NCBI GenBank assembly: GCA_030522415.1
Contig: CM060124.1
Location: 23,360,454 to 23,424,453 of the forward strand
Source: Channallabes apus
Lineage: Eukaryota; Chordata; Actinopteri; Siluriformes; Clariidae
Reading direction: 5' to 3'
DNA: 64,000 nucleotides
In this document: piece by piece, positions 10,948-25,195 of the stretch
Position numbering within the stretch: position 1 is the first letter of the stretch
Layout: every line of letters starts with the position of its first letter
Notes under the pieces: generated by a model
What the model saw: only the letters and a program-made list of their open reading frames with translations
The model's database searches: none
What the model was told of the DNA's origin: nothing
Translations under genes and position numbers: made by a program

Positions 10948-11910
10948 TAAGTGAGAATACAAGAATTTAAAATGCCAGCTACTGTATAACAGAGTAGTTT
11001 ATGGATTATTATTAGTAGTAGTACTAGTAGTGTTCATAAGCCCTTGGGTATACAATCTACAGTTTAACCCCAATAGTTTCATTGTCAAGCTATTGATTGG
11101 GATTAGACTTTAGAACTCATATCTAATATCACCATCAGCCACCACTGATCTAAACATGGTTATTATACATTGTATATAAAATAAATTTAAAAAAATCACA
11201 TGTACATTCCTAGAAAAGATTTGGTTTCCATATGTGGTTACCTTGTAACCCAACCCTACCTCTAGTGTTACTTTATTAACATATTACCACTTTTTATGGT
11301 AATATCCAGCTATGTGGTTCTCACTAATTCCTTAAATATAGTAATGTTACTGTATAATGTTTAGGTCAATTATTAAGTGACAGAATTATTATGCTGCAGA
11401 AAACAACCCGAACTATGCAGCCCACGATGTGTGATTGAGTGGAGAAACATAAACTCCACAGATTGCTAAACTGAGAGCATGGATTACTCAGTTCACACAG
11501 ATTATTAAAATGTGCCATAGATAATTTACTGTATATATAGATTAGATAAGTGGATAAAGCCATAGTGCTTCTTCAGCAATGACCAGCTGAGACTGAGACT
11601 GATCAGCAGTGTAAGTATGGAAAAAAAAAACATAACACTTAAAATACACAGTTATCTAATGTGCAACTCTTCCACTGTGCTTTTCAATGGCCTTGCCGTT
11701 TTATGCTTTTAGGGAAACAATTATTTATTTATTTATTTCACAAGGACACTGTACAAAGCAAGACAAAGCATACAGATACTGAAAAGGAATTCAAGCAGGT
11801 GGTGGAAATTATTTTTCATACCATTCAAACACAATGAAATATTTCGAACCAGACACTTGCATGCTAATGGTCCATAAAATATCTATAATTATAAGAAAAA
11901 ATATATAATT
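10413..11910. other. Intergenic with microsatellite, no gene seen
   Basis: Holds a (TG)n(GA)n compound microsatellite at 10884-10947 and an imperfect TAG/TAT-rich stretch near 11010. Otherwise low-complexity AT-rich DNA. The minus-strand frame at 11366-11563 has no supporting features. Confidence 0.4.
10884..10947. repeat. (TG)n(GA)n compound microsatellite
   Basis: About 20 TG units run directly into about 13 GA units. The sequence is a clean dinucleotide array with no other content. Confidence 0.95.
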
Positions 11911-12241
11911 CGTTCATTCATTCATTTTCTATACCGCTTAATCCTGTGTTCAGGGTCGCGGGGGAGACTTCGGACAGACTTCGGGCACTAGGCGGGGTAC
12001 ACCCTGGACAGGGTGCCAATCCATCGCACACTACGGGCAATTTGGGAACACCAATTAGCCTAACCTGCATATCTTTGGACTGTGGGAGGAAACCGGAGTA
12101 CCCGGAGGAAACCCACCAAGCACGGGGAGAACATGCAAACTCCATGCACACAGAGACGGGAATCGAGCCTGGCCGGGGAATCGAACCCAGACCCTGGAGG
12201 TGCAAGGCGACAGTGCTAACCACTACACCACCGTGCCGCCA
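11911..12241 (-). mobile_element. tRNA-derived SINE, minus strand
   Basis: Read on the minus strand it starts GGCACGGTGGTGTAGTGG (A box) and TTAGCACTGTCGCC. A region with a duplicated B box (GGTTCGATTCC type) follows, then CATGGAGTTTGCATGTTCTCC and a tail of GAATGAATG units at 11911. Sister copies lie at 15907-16206 (plus), 36313-36631 (plus, cut by a Harbinger element) and 59262-59575 (minus). The long open frames across it are incidental. Confidence 0.9.
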
Positions 12242-12261
12242 AAATATATAATATATGTTAT

Positions 12262-12440
12262 TTTGTATTGTTGGGGCTTTGTTTCTCATTTCCCATAGAA
12301 TCTCTATAGGGTTCAGGTTAGGTGAGTTGCCTAGAAAATCGCGCACAGTAATATCACGGTCAGCAAACCAGTTAAGTTATGTTGGCGCTGTGGTCAGATG
12401 CTCTGCCCTGCTGGACAATGAAATCGGAAAGCATCGAAAA
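12262..12440 (-). pseudogene. Tc1-like transposase fragment
   Basis: Contains the antisense of a Tc1 '[12 protein letters not shown]' segment: plus-strand AGAATCTCTATAGGGTTCAGG and then GAGTTGCCTAGAAAATCGCG. It is similar to the better-preserved element at 33800-35181 (compare 34150-34330). Truncated on both sides; one end adjoins the SINE. Confidence 0.6.
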
Positions 12441-12584
12441 TATGCAATAATCACATATGAACAGTTGATATTGAGATGCGTCTGGTACGTATGCTCTGTG
12501 AAGCCTTCATAGCAGCTCTAATCTGAGGTGAGGTTAATTGGTGATTTGTGAGACTGGTAGCTAAAATAACTTCTCATCTGCATG

Positions 12585-12660
12585 CACAGACCCTGAGGTG
12601 GAAATAGAGCCCTTGACCCTGGAGATGTGCAAGGTGACAGTGTTAGCCACTACTCCATCA
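12585..12660 (-). mobile_element. SINE head fragment
   Basis: On the minus strand this reads as a decayed head of the same SINE family as 11911-12241 (AGTGGCTAACACTGTCACC then TGCACATCTCCAGGGTCAAG). Only the tRNA-related portion survives. Confidence 0.5.
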
Positions 12661-12998
12661 CTTCTCCATCATTGGCCACACTGGCCCACAGTGCACACCA
12701 GTGAAAGTGATTTTGTTTTTCTTTTAAAGCTTGAAAACAGCAGATTATTCCAGATTATTTATATCTTAAAGATTTTTTTTACATTTTCTTTTATTAAAAA
12801 AATCTGGAAACACACACACAAACACCCGTGTATGTGTGTATGCAGTGTCAGCCATAAAAATGTTTACACACTACAGGAAAAAGAAAAACATATAAATATT
12901 TTAATACTAAATTTTGATAATAATATGAAAATATTATTAATATTATCGATCATACTATTTTTCTTTTCTTGGCTACTTTTTTTTGACTGACTGTATAT

Positions 12999-13007
12999 AC
13001 ACACACA

Positions 13008-13042
<35 letters not shown>
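12999..13042. repeat. (AC)n(GT)n inverted dinucleotide repeat
   Basis: Six AC units switch directly to about 16 GT units. The two halves are complementary and could form a short hairpin. It lies about 100 bp upstream of the X-box of CFAP221. Confidence 0.9.
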
Positions 13043-13046
<4 letters not shown>

Positions 13047-13144
13047 TAAGATTTTATTTTGAAAATGTAAAAGCTCAGCTTTGTCAAGCTTTTATTTTGA
13101 AAACTGTCACTGAGCCGGTAATGTCGACGACGTTCTGCTTCTTC

Positions 13145-13158
13145 GTTGCTATGGTAAC
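13145..13158 (+). promoter_or_regulatory. RFX X-box upstream of CFAP221
   Basis: GTTGCTATGGTAAC matches the RFX dimer-site consensus (GTNRCC-N0-3-RGYAAC type) in both half-sites and is a near-perfect palindrome. It lies 329 bp upstream of the CFAP221 ATG, just before GC-richer sequence (13190-13250) that may be the promoter or 5' UTR. RFX2/3 with FOXJ1 drive motile-cilium genes, so this is the expected regulator for this gene. Binding itself is inferred. Confidence 0.75.
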
Positions 13159-13328
13159 GGAGATGTTGACACTGTGACACAGGAAAAGACGAGCGTGCGT
13201 ACAACATAACAGAAGTAAGCCGCGTCTCTAGCGCCCCCAGGCCGTTCGGTAACATGGACACATTGTTTTGTAATACAAATTAAATTGATTTGTTATACAA
13301 AAGTTAATTCCTTTTATGCGTGATATTT

Positions 13329-13338
13329 GCAAACAAAC
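13329..13338 (+). promoter_or_regulatory. Candidate forkhead (FOXJ1-type) site
   Basis: GCAAACAAAC contains the forkhead core in antisense (TGTTTGC) and lies about 170 bp downstream of the X-box. Such short motifs occur often by chance. Only the pairing with the X-box makes it worth listing. Confidence 0.3.
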
Positions 13339-13487
13339 CGGGAAGGTGCGCATGGTTTAATTAGCCTGATTAATACATTGGCCTCATTATGAACATCGCA
13401 TAGTGTTTTATATATCCTGAGATTAGACTTGGTTCTAAACTCTCACTTCCTTTTATTGGATTCTGCACAGTTTGTCTTGAGGTAGGA

Positions 13488-14879
13488 ATGGAGGTAATGC
13501 TGCAAACTCCAAAGAGGTTCTCTGGTAATGAGAAGAAAAAGAAAAGTCTCCCACTTGGCCAGCTGCAGGAGGAAACACGCAGGTCCTCTAAAGTCCCTCA
13601 TCATCTTCTGGAAACTAGTGAGTGTGTGCAATCTAATTCATTTTAGAGAACTGACCAGAGCTACAGAACATCACTTGAGGAAACCAGCAGTGCAGTACAT
13701 CAAAACCCATCTGTGTTCAATAAAATGTGTCTTAATAAGCAGACACATTAATAGGAACTCACATACACATGTTCATTCCGTTTTCCTAATCTAATATCAT
13801 AATTATGGAGCGACATCGCGGACAATATTCAAATGCATTTGCAAACTTTGCATTACCGAATACAGGGGACTAATGCCATGCAGAATTACGGCTATGAATC
13901 CCGATTTAGTAGGTTTTTGTACAATAAAGTGGAAAAAAACATTACATTTCATTTGTTATGAATTTAATGTGCAAACATATAAACCTGTACAAAATTGCTA
14001 AAAGCAATGCACATAAGGCAGATTCTTAACTTTCTTAAAAACATACCGACAGTATGTAGATATCTAGGTGCAAGAATAGTAACAGCATTATCTACAGAAA
14101 ATAAAGCAAGCAATCATTCGTTTACAAAAGTGATATTAAAAAAGCTATAGTTAATCTTGCACAACTCAGTTACCCGTCTTTCTTGAAAGATGGAAATGCG
14201 CACCCTGTCTTTTGTGACATTAAATGCCACCCGAAGGTCAACTCTGAAATTCGAGTTTCTTTCCTGGTATGTCTGCGCACATCATCAGCAAAGTAACATT
14301 TCCCTGCTGTTAAATGAATTGAACTGTATATACTGTACAGCGGGTATCGAAAGTATTCAGATCAACCTTAAATTTTTCACTCTTTGTTATATTGCAGCCA
14401 TTTGCTAAAATCATTAAAATATATTTTTTTCCTCATTAATGTACGCACAGCGCCCATGTTGACAGAAAAACACAGAATTGTTGACATTTTTTTCAGATTT
14501 ATTAAAAAGAAAAACTGCTTAGTAAAAAAGAAAAACTGAAATATGAAATAAGAAACCTGACAGAACTGGAGAGGATCTGCAAGTAGGAATGGCAAATCCA
14601 GGTGTTGCATCTTTCTCAAAACGACTCATGGCTGTATTACTGTAGATCAAAAGGGTGCTTCTACTAAATACTGAGCAAAGGGTCTTAGGACTTGTGATAT
14701 TTCAGTTTTTCTTTTTAAATAAATCTGCAAAAATGTCAACAACTCTGGGGTCTTCTGTCAATATGGGTGCTGTGTGTACATTAAAGGATTTTAGCAAATG
14801 GCTGCAATATAACAAAGAGTGAAAAATTTAAGGGGTTCTGAATACTTTCCATACCCACTTTCACTGTGTATTTTAATTC

Positions 14880-14956
<77 letters not shown>

Positions 14957-17900
14957 GTATATATACAGTATATTTACAGTATATAATATAAAACACTGAC
15001 TATACAGTATGCTGTTTATGAAAGAAAATATACATCACTCATCTGTTAGCTGCCAGGCTTGTTGCTAACAAAACCAGAGCATGTGGCGTCTAATTTCCCA
15101 CTTCGGCTGTCAAATGCTTTGAGGTCAAATATTATGTAATTCACAAATAAAATCATCGGATTATATTTTACATAAATGCTTACACATATCTGAAGTAATA
15201 TTTCGATGTTGAAGTCCTCAGCGACATGCTGAGTGTTTATACTGTGATCTGTGTTTTTTCCTGGTTTGTATTGTTTTATTTTTTTTATATCATTTAATTA
15301 AAAACTTAAAACAGCTATTTAAGTGATTAAATGAAGAAGATCATCCAGAACAATTCACAACAAACTATATATGTGTATCATGAAAAAGTGATTTTCTTTT
15401 GTTATTTAATTTAAAAAAATTTTTTCATCAGTAATCAAAACAGTTTATATAGTTGTTGAGTGAAAACAGTGTATCTGTGATTGGTTTAATTGAATAACCT
15501 TTGAGCTGTATAAGAGAAATGCTTTCACTTTTTATATGAGGATCTTTTCTGAATGCTTGCATATTAAATATCTTGCTCATATTAATTTGCTTAGATTTTT
15601 TTATTTGTTCAGGATAACAAATACAACAACAAAAATATTGTGTCTTTCCACAGGGAGTTTTGCCAAGGTTAAGAGCAATAATGTTGTTGAGGCTGAACCA
15701 TCAGAGCTGCATTTTAGTGGGTTCGAGGTGGGAAAGGATTACAAAAAAGTTGTGGTATGTGAAGTGCTGTTCAACATTTATTTAGCAAGACACAAATACT
15801 GTTTATGAAATACTATGAGTTAGATATAAATAATTTCATTTATAGAAACTGTAAGCAATTTGGTATTTGTTTAAATTCTGTAATAAAAAAATATATAACC
15901 TTGAATCCGGCGGTGGCGCGGTGGTGTAGTGGTTAGCACTGTCGCCTTGCACCTCCAGGGTCTGGGTTCGATTCCCGTCTCTGTGTGCATGGAGTTTGCA
16001 TGTTCTCCCCGTGCTCCGGCTACTCCGGTACTTCCGGCTAATTGGCGTTCCTAAATTGCCCGTAGTGTGTGATTGGGTGTGTATGTGTATGGATTGGCAC
16101 CCTGTCCAGGGTGTACCCCGCCTCGTGCCCGAAGTCTCCTGGGATAGGCTCCAGGTCCCCCGCGACCCTGAACACAGGATTAAGCGGTATAGAAAATGAA
16201 TGAATGACCTTAAATCCTACTGATGCTTCTGAGTGTGTGAAAATTTACAGAAGACATGACTAACCGACCTCATTCATTCATCAGTTCCAAATAATATAAT
16301 TTGTGATAAGTTAGATTATGCTGTCAAGTTTAAATAGTGTGTGAATATACTGTATTGTGAGACATGTGAAAAGCAGGCATTTGCTATTAATGTTACTACT
16401 GACTGAAGAAATATTAAATATGGAAAAAAGCAAACACAAATGAAGACAAACCAGACCAATGATTTCATTAAAAAGCCCCTGTTTATAAGGGGAGTATGAT
16501 GTCATCACTCAGACAGTGTGAAGGTTGTTTCTACAGTATGCGCCACAGCATCTTTAATTAGAGACAGCAGAATGTAAATGATAAGTTACAGGTCTGGCAC
16601 ATATTAATGTCTTGCCATGAACGTCCTGTAACCAGCACCTGCTTTTCCAGCACTGTGAGCTTCAACTTTTATGGAAATTTGTTTGATCAAATGGTAATCA
16701 GCCATGCGGTGTATGAGCATGCTAATTCATGAAAAAAAAAAAACAATAAAAAAAATTTGTAAAGCTAGCTCAAATTTAAAGTTTAGTTTTTCTTTCGCAA
16801 ATCATTTTTACAAAAAAAAAAAGAAAAAAAAAGATGAAGCGTATTGTTTAAAGGTGATTTAGGGAATTTAATCTAAGTATATATATTTTTTTATTACCAG
16901 AGACTGATTAATATTTCTTCTGAGGTGATCCACATCCACATACTTCCTACCCAAACCAAGTACTTTCAAACTGAATATACACAGAAGGTAATGTTACAAA
17001 TAGAGATCATTGTTAATCTCTGTGGTTGGTGGTAGAATGTATTTTTCTGTACTTATTATCTTTTAATATTTCTAAATCGTCAAGTATGTTTTCCGTGTAG
17101 AGTCGGCTAGTTCCAGGACTTGCTCACACTGTGACTGTGCACTTCAGTCCAGATGAATGGCGTTACTTTTTTGACAGCATCAGGATCCATTGCAAGGTCA
17201 GGCTATTGTTTAGACTTTTTATTACAGATATGTAATAAATAGACACATGTCTATAGACATACAGTAGACAAAAGATTATTATTATTTTTTTTTTACAAAT
17301 ATATATGTGGATGCCCAGACTTTTGATTGTGCTAAACATTTGTTTGTTTGTTTTTTTAGGGGGACGAGACCTTGCAGGTTCCTATTCATGCTTATCCAGT
17401 TATTGATGATCTTAATATTCCACCTTACATAAACCTGTTTCCTGTGCCGCTGGGAAAAAGGTACCTGAACTTATTTTTATTAGCTGATCAATGAAACATG
17501 AAAAACACTGAAACATGTTCATAGTTAAACTCAGTTGTTAATTTATTTGACGTAAACCAGAGTTTTTTTTACACTGAATAAAAAAATAATATCAGGTGAT
17601 GGAGTTCACAGCTATAGTAATACACACTCAATAAAAGTTCACAGAACACAGCTTGTAAACGGATTATTCTCAAAAAACTTCTTGATTGTTTTTGTAGTTG
17701 TTTTGATGTTGTGTTCCATGTCAAAACTCAAGTCATGTTTTTTTGTTGGTGTGTTTTTGCTTAAAGGTCCACTTGTGTGATTCCTCTGAGCTGCAGTTGT
17801 CCCGTAGACTTTGAGTTCCAGGTGTACTGCTTGAAGTCTCATGAAGCATTTACTCTAAGTCCTTTGTCAGGTAAAAACCTGTTTAAGAATGGCTCATAGG

Positions 17901-20900
17901 CCTGTATTCACACTTAGTGGCATAATGTCTAGCACAAGCGATGTTCCTAGCATAAAGAGATGGCATAGACACAAATGTGTTTCCTCAAAGTTGACACCAA
18001 ACACATACGGTACACTGCCCAGCCAAGAAAACTAAAAAAAAAAAAAAAAATTAAAAAGTCATACAATCTAATATTTCATTTGATCAACTTGTGCTTTGAT
18101 TACAGCATTTCTTTTCATCCAGAGTTACATCATTTTTTTTTATCCATGATCTTGTGTTGATGATGAATAAAAAGTTGGACAGCTATGTAAAGCCCTCTCT
18201 CCTACACATGCCAAGGATTATCAATGGGGTTAAGGTCTGGCCAATCCATGTGTGAAAAATGTCTCAGGCTGTCTCAATGCTCTTTCAGAATTTGAGCGAG
18301 ATCCTGACATTGTCATCTTGGAATACGACTGTGTCATCATTGAAGAAACAAAGCGTTGATGGAAAAACCTGGTCATGCAGTATATTCAAATACTGTATGC
18401 AGCTGACCTCATTTTTGGACACAACATGTTGCTGAAGCCAGAACTTAACCCTAAATTAGAACCCTGCCCCCACAGGCTTGTTCGGTAGGCACTAGGCACG
18501 ATGTGCACGGCATGGTAGGCATAGTAGGCCTTCATCACCTACCTTCTCACCTTGAAAATCTGAGACTCTCTGGGACGGAGACCACACACACACACGCACA
18601 CACAAACGCACAAATTGTAATTTTCTTCTCCTTGTGTTACTAGGAATCATCCCAGCCAAAGGGAAGACAGATTTATCGGTGACATTCACACCACAGCAGT
18701 ATGGAACGGCTGAAATCACTCTACAGCTGGTCATCTCTCAGTTCAACTCAAAACCCTTCATCTGCACATTAACTGCATCATGCTCTCCTAATCTTATTAT
18801 AAAGTACTGTTAGTTTTTTAAAATTATATTTCATACTAACATTATGGTAGTATGTGCAGACATTTGGAATTATGGATTGTATGTTGCCATGACGTATACA
18901 GTAACTATGAGAGCAATAATATCATCAAATCATGTTTGTAGCTACAGTAAGTGTAATAGTCCTGCCTTTTTATTAGCCAACAGAGAGAAAAGGAAAAGAA
19001 TGCTGAAACTGTCAAAAACATCCAGACAGAAGGTGTTGTGTATCTTGTTGATCCTAAGCTAAAAGTTAAAGTGACACCACCAAGGATGGAGAAGGTACTT
19101 AGTATTAATATATAAACACACACACACACACACGTCTGTATATATTATATATATATATATATATAATATACAGACAGTGGAGTCACCTGATGTTCTTCTC
19201 ATCTGAGTTTAAAGCTATACAATCTGTAATAATCATATTGTCCTTGTATTTTTTTATTTTTTTTACAGCACACTAAGAAGATAAAGTCAGAGCCATATAC
19301 ACAGAGTTCTGATGGAGATATTTTCAGCCATTCTAGACTTGCTAAAATGTTGATTCAACACCAGGACAAAATGAGCTACAAGGATCTCAGACAGGGTGAG
19401 TAATAGAAAGGAATTCATAAGTCAACAGCATATCTACAGTACAGGAACAAGCGATCATTTTTACTGTATTTAGAATTTTATGAAATAATTTTTCTTTATA
19501 GAAATATGTAGAATAGCATGAATATATTGTACGGTACTTGTTTTTGTTTGTATGCTATGGTACTTAATTTGACATTGAGTAAAACCTGTTTTTTGCACTA
19601 GTGCCATGACAACATCAGGTTACAATGGAAGATGGAAATGAGAAGGATTGGAAAGAGAGCTCATTAGGGTCATTTTAGGCCACGTAAATAGCAGAAACAT
19701 CTCAGCTCTATGAAAATTGTTGGCAAAAAATACAACATTTTGCATTCTGTTAATAAAAGGCCCGATATTTATTCATTTGCAGACCTTTTTTCAAGGGAAA
19801 TATTTGTCCAGCATTCAGTCGAACTCTTTTGTGCAGTATAATTACTGAAGCTGTAAGATGTAAGCACAGTGATCTAGTGATTTACAGTTCTTGAGACCAA
19901 AAGGACAGTCTGCATGCACATGAATAGAGAACGTTATGGTTGCTGCAGAAAAAGTGACTTTTCAATTTAATGGTCATAAAAATGTAATGAAAAGTTTGAG
20001 AGTAAAAACCATGGTAACAGGCATTCATAGTAACCAAGGGAGAATGATTTCAATTATGTGATTTAATTCTGGAGAAACGGGACACATTACAGCTACTCAG
20101 GTGGAGGTTATTATTAATTAATTTTTTATTTTTTTTTACCAACATTTACTATTAAAAAATATTAAAATTTGTTAAATTCATTAAAGCCATGTCCCATACC
20201 AAGACTGCGTACCAGACAAGAGAGATGAAAGAGGCTGCATTTGAAAACCAAGTTCAAGGAAATGTCCAAAAAGACAGAGCTAATCATCTTCAGTGGTACG
20301 TCAAATATTTACATACAGACATGTAGGGCTACAGTACAGTACCATGTAAACTTGTGTCCAAACTTTTGACTGGTGCTGTATGTGTACAGAATCTAATGTG
20401 TTTAGTATAATAATGTAACCGAAAGCAGTTTTACTGGAGCTTGTAGAATTTGATGTCGTTTCTTTAGGCAGGTGCAGTTAGGTGATGATTTTTTCTCAGC
20501 AGAACAGAAAATAAAGATTCTGAAGAAACAGGAAGTTGCAGCTTCTGAGTACATGGTACTTTCTTTTTTCATTTACCACGGCGTTAATGTTCAGTAACAA
20601 ATGTGTTTATGTATTAAACATGTAACTTATGTATTAATAAGTGGTTTCATGTTTTTGTTTTTATAAACCTGCTGTATATATATATATATATATATATATA
20701 TGTTTTTATGTTTAAACAATGTGATTCAATCTTTTTTATTTGTGTGTTTTAGATAAAAAAAGACATTGGTGGCAGAGAGATAAATATTGCCCAGACTACA
20801 AAACTATCATCTCATCGTGTTGTGCGCTGCTCAGGACAGGTAACTACTGAGGAAAAACAAATCAACAGCCACTTTTACATAAAGTCAGATCTGTAAGTAC

Positions 20901-23900
20901 TTGGACATTTTTGTATTGTATTTTTTTGCCTCTCATTGGACTTGAGTTGAGGTAATCAATATATGATTGAAGACTTTCAGCCTTAATTATTTAAAAAAGC
21001 TGAAAAAGCTTTAAGAGTCACTGACTACCTGAAGTCTGGGTCAGCAAAGACACACAGTCAGTACAGTATAAGTCAAATGTTTTTACACAAGTTTACATAA
21101 ATTTTTTACATTTCAGAACAATAATGTTTTTTAAGGAAAGGTGTACAGGACAGTGGTGAGACCAGTGATGGTCTACGGCTTAGAGACAGCGGCACTGAGG
21201 AAAAGACAGGAGGTAGAAGAGCTGAAGATGTTGAGGTTCTCCTTGGGAGTGACAAGAATGGATAGGATCAAGAATGAGTCCATCAGAGGGACAACCCATG
21301 TGAGATGATTTGGAGATAAAGTCAGAGAGGCCAGATTGAGGTGGTTTGGACATGTTCAGAGGAGAGAAGGTGAATATATCGGTAGAAGGATGCTGAGGTT
21401 GGAACTACCAGGCAGAAGGTCTAGAGGAAGACCAAAGAGGAGATTTATGGATGCAGTGAGAGAGGACATGAAGTTAGTTGGTGTGAGAGAAGAGGATGCA
21501 GAGGATAGGGTTAGATGGAGGCAGATGATTTGCTCACGGGGATGACAAGCCCCGTGTGACACTTGGTTGTGTCCAACCCATTCTTTGCACACTGTAGTAA
21601 CTGCAGGTAAAGTGCAGGAGATCTCAACCCCCCCCCGATGTTGAACTCGAAGTTATGCCCTTGCCCAAAGGCACCAAAAGACAACTGTCATGGATGATTG
21701 TGGAATTCTTTTTTGGTGAAGAAAACCCCTTCACAAAATCCAAAACACTCCGACGAACATAGGCGTATCATTGTGAAAGTGTAATTACTGTGTGCTAAAA
21801 GATGATATAATAACAGGACCTAAGACAGGAGTGTAGACAACAGGAGATTTATAGGGAGTAATAACAAAAAACAAAGAATGCAAGACAGAGAGAATGTGCA
21901 AAACATACATCTTAAGTCTCTCTATGAATATCTATAGGCCCTCTAGTGGTTATCACTGATATAACACCAAGACGCTACTCCAGAGTGCCACGTTGTGGTG
22001 CCAGTCATCTCCAACAAAACCTTTTGTCTGGCCTTTTTATACAGAAGCTGTATTAACACTGGGCATCGGCATGGGACAGATGAATTGGCACTTGAATCCA
22101 ACAGAACTACAGTAGGATGTCTGCTCAAATCAACAATTCCTGAGAATCCAAAATATATAGGGTTACACACATTCGTATATGAAAGTATATACATGTTCAA
22201 CTGCAAACAATGATAAAGTTAAGATAAAGTTCTTCTCTTATCTATGTAAAGAATATAGTTCTCTAGAGGGGTTATTTTCTTTCAGTCCAGAAAGCCATTC
22301 TTTATCTGCGGAGGGAAGGGGGTTTGGTTCTGTTGTGATCGCCTGATGTTGTCTTTTGGAATTTATGATCTCCTCATGTTATGGCGTGAGTGTGTATGGC
22401 TACCAATGAGACTGGCTCACTGGTGTTTACTGGTTTGACTGCTGCAAGAAGTATCAGGATGAATTCTCTAGTCTTTGGAGCTACGGTATCATATTTTGCT
22501 CAGAGTAAGTCAAATGCTACAAAACTGCTTAGACAGCCCTTCACAGTACAAATAGGTAATGACACAAACATACCACTAACATACCACTTACCACCCAGGC
22601 TAAGTAATGCAATGCTCTGTCAGTTTTTCACTTATTGGAGAAAAAGAAAAAATGTACAGATAATCAGCAACTGAATGTGTTTAAAGGAAAGACTTGTTAA
22701 AGCAGCAGGAAACACAGCATTTGATGTCCACGAGTCCCAGACTTCAGGTTGTCAGTGACTGCAAAGTTTCAATCCTTCATACTAGTTTGATCATGGTGAT
22801 GTACAGAGGCAAAAATACTACAATTATGTCTAAACATTTATGGACCTGACTGTTTGCCAATTTGGGGTTGCAAACTGGGCCGGAGCTAAATGAGAATTAG
22901 ATCTCCATTGAGAAGTGAGTGAAAGTGATGTTTTAAGCTACTTATTTCTCTAAATATTTCTCTAAATATTTAATTGTGCTTGGGTGATTGTTATGATTTG
23001 AAGTTTACTTTTTCTTTTCTTGTAACCAAACCAAATAACACATGAAGCCGAAGTATATATTTTTTTCTCAGCAATCAGAATTACACGTGTGAAAGCATCC
23101 TAATAATAACTTATAATACCAAGTATTTGGATATGCCACTCCACATTACATTTCCCAAAGCCTGAACATAATCATAGTCATTTGGGTTGCAGTGGCCTGA
23201 TTCCACTCCTGTGTTCAACATTTATGGTAGTGGCCAACTGGAGGTCAGAAGGCGTGTGCTTAGGCTCTTCCAACAAATTGTTCGTAAGGTGAGGTAGTTT
23301 ATTTTTGCCATTTTAGGAACTATAATTTAATCCTTTACATCATCGCTTATATGCTTGTGATATTTTGGATTACAGTAGTATTGAGTAAGAAATGTATTTA
23401 AACTGTATTTTGGTTTGGTTTATAGATCTCTTAATTTAGCTTTAGCTGATAATGTATGGCATTTATATAAGTAGTTTTCTACTTATTAAAATATACCCTG
23501 TAACCCATACAAAGGAACAAATGAGGCTTTTAGATTATCTTTATTAAAAAGTACCAGGTTATTAGAAGCCACAAAATACTCATCGTGTTATTTGTTTAGG
23601 TTATTCTGCAAATTCGTATGGATAAGAGACTACGTCTATTGGGAGAAAAAGGTTCCATTGGCAAGGTGCAAGTCAGAGAAGGAAACAAAAATGGTGAGAG
23701 AAATGAGTTTTTGACTTTCTATTAGGACATTTTGTCATATGAAGACTTTTTTTTTTACCCGAAATTTGTGTTTCATCTGGCAGTTCAAGCAGTAGAGCAA
23801 TTTGTGTCCTGTTTAATGTGTACATCTGTATCACTTTTTTTAAAATGTACTTTTTGTAATACATAAACATTTTTGCAGAAAAGTTTACAGAAATAAAGAA

Positions 23901-24526
23901 ACAAAGAAAAAAAGTAATGTAATGTAATGTAATCCAAAAAAGTGCATCCTTTTGTATACAACTGTAGAAATATGAAAAGACGAATTATCAAAAAGAAATA
24001 TTTCCACATTTAATTAAATATACATAATAAATGCATTTAATAATGTATTGCAGCCTGGCTAGATTCCCATAAGTACCAACAACATTACTGCACAGTAAAG
24101 GTAGTGGGTTATCTCTGACCCTAAATCAAACTGTGCTGAAGGAATATTGTGGAGAAAGTTATTTCTGATTGGCTGTTTCAGACAATATGTCATGCAGCTG
24201 TGCACACGGGCAAAGTACACACATCCTTTGCTTGAGTAAAAATAGAGATACCTTAGGTAAAATACTACTCAAGTGAAAGGAGAAGTCATCCATTTACAAT
24301 TGTAAAAGAAATGCTTACCTTTAAATGTATTTATCAAAAGTGCCAAGCCTTAGCTCACAGTAGCCGTACAGTCGTGGGAAAGATGTATACGGGACGCTTC
24401 GTTGCTCTCTGCAATCGTTACCATCTCTGATCTCAAAAACTTGCTAAATGGTTTGGAAAAGGAAAATCATGCAATTGTGCAAAATAGCCAGCAAGTGACG
24501 ATATTACTGCTTCAAATACTACACGA

Positions 24527-24576
<50 letters not shown>

Positions 24577-24682
24577 CAACCTACACACACACCTACAACC
24601 TACACACACACACACACACACACACCCCTACTGCTTCAAATACTACACGACTCTCTGCTTATCTAACGCAATGCCTGCAGAA

Positions 24683-24722
<40 letters not shown>

Positions 24723-24729
24723 CACCTAC

Positions 24730-24775
<46 letters not shown>

Positions 24776-24943
24776 CAGTACACACACCTACAGTACACAC
24801 ACACACACACACCTACACCTACAGTACACACACACACCTACAACCTACACACACACACACACACACACACTACAGTACACACACACACACACTACAGTAC
24901 ACACACACACACACACCCACAGTACACACACACACACACCCAC

Positions 24944-24983
<40 letters not shown>

Positions 24984-25159
24984 CAGTACACACACCTACA
25001 GTACACACACACACACACACCTACACCTACAGTACACACACACACCTACAACCTACACACACACACACACACACACACACTACAGTACACACACACACAC
25101 ACTACAGTACACACACACACACACACACCTACAGTACACACACACACACACACACCTAC

Positions 25160-25195
<36 letters not shown>

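Noticed and set aside
11946..12251. Open frames of 101-142 codons on both strands
   Set aside because: They run across a tRNA-derived SINE and have no protein similarity.
21336..21545. Free-standing 69-codon gene
   Set aside because: It is the C-terminal piece of a LINE reverse transcriptase with an upstream stop, nested in another element.
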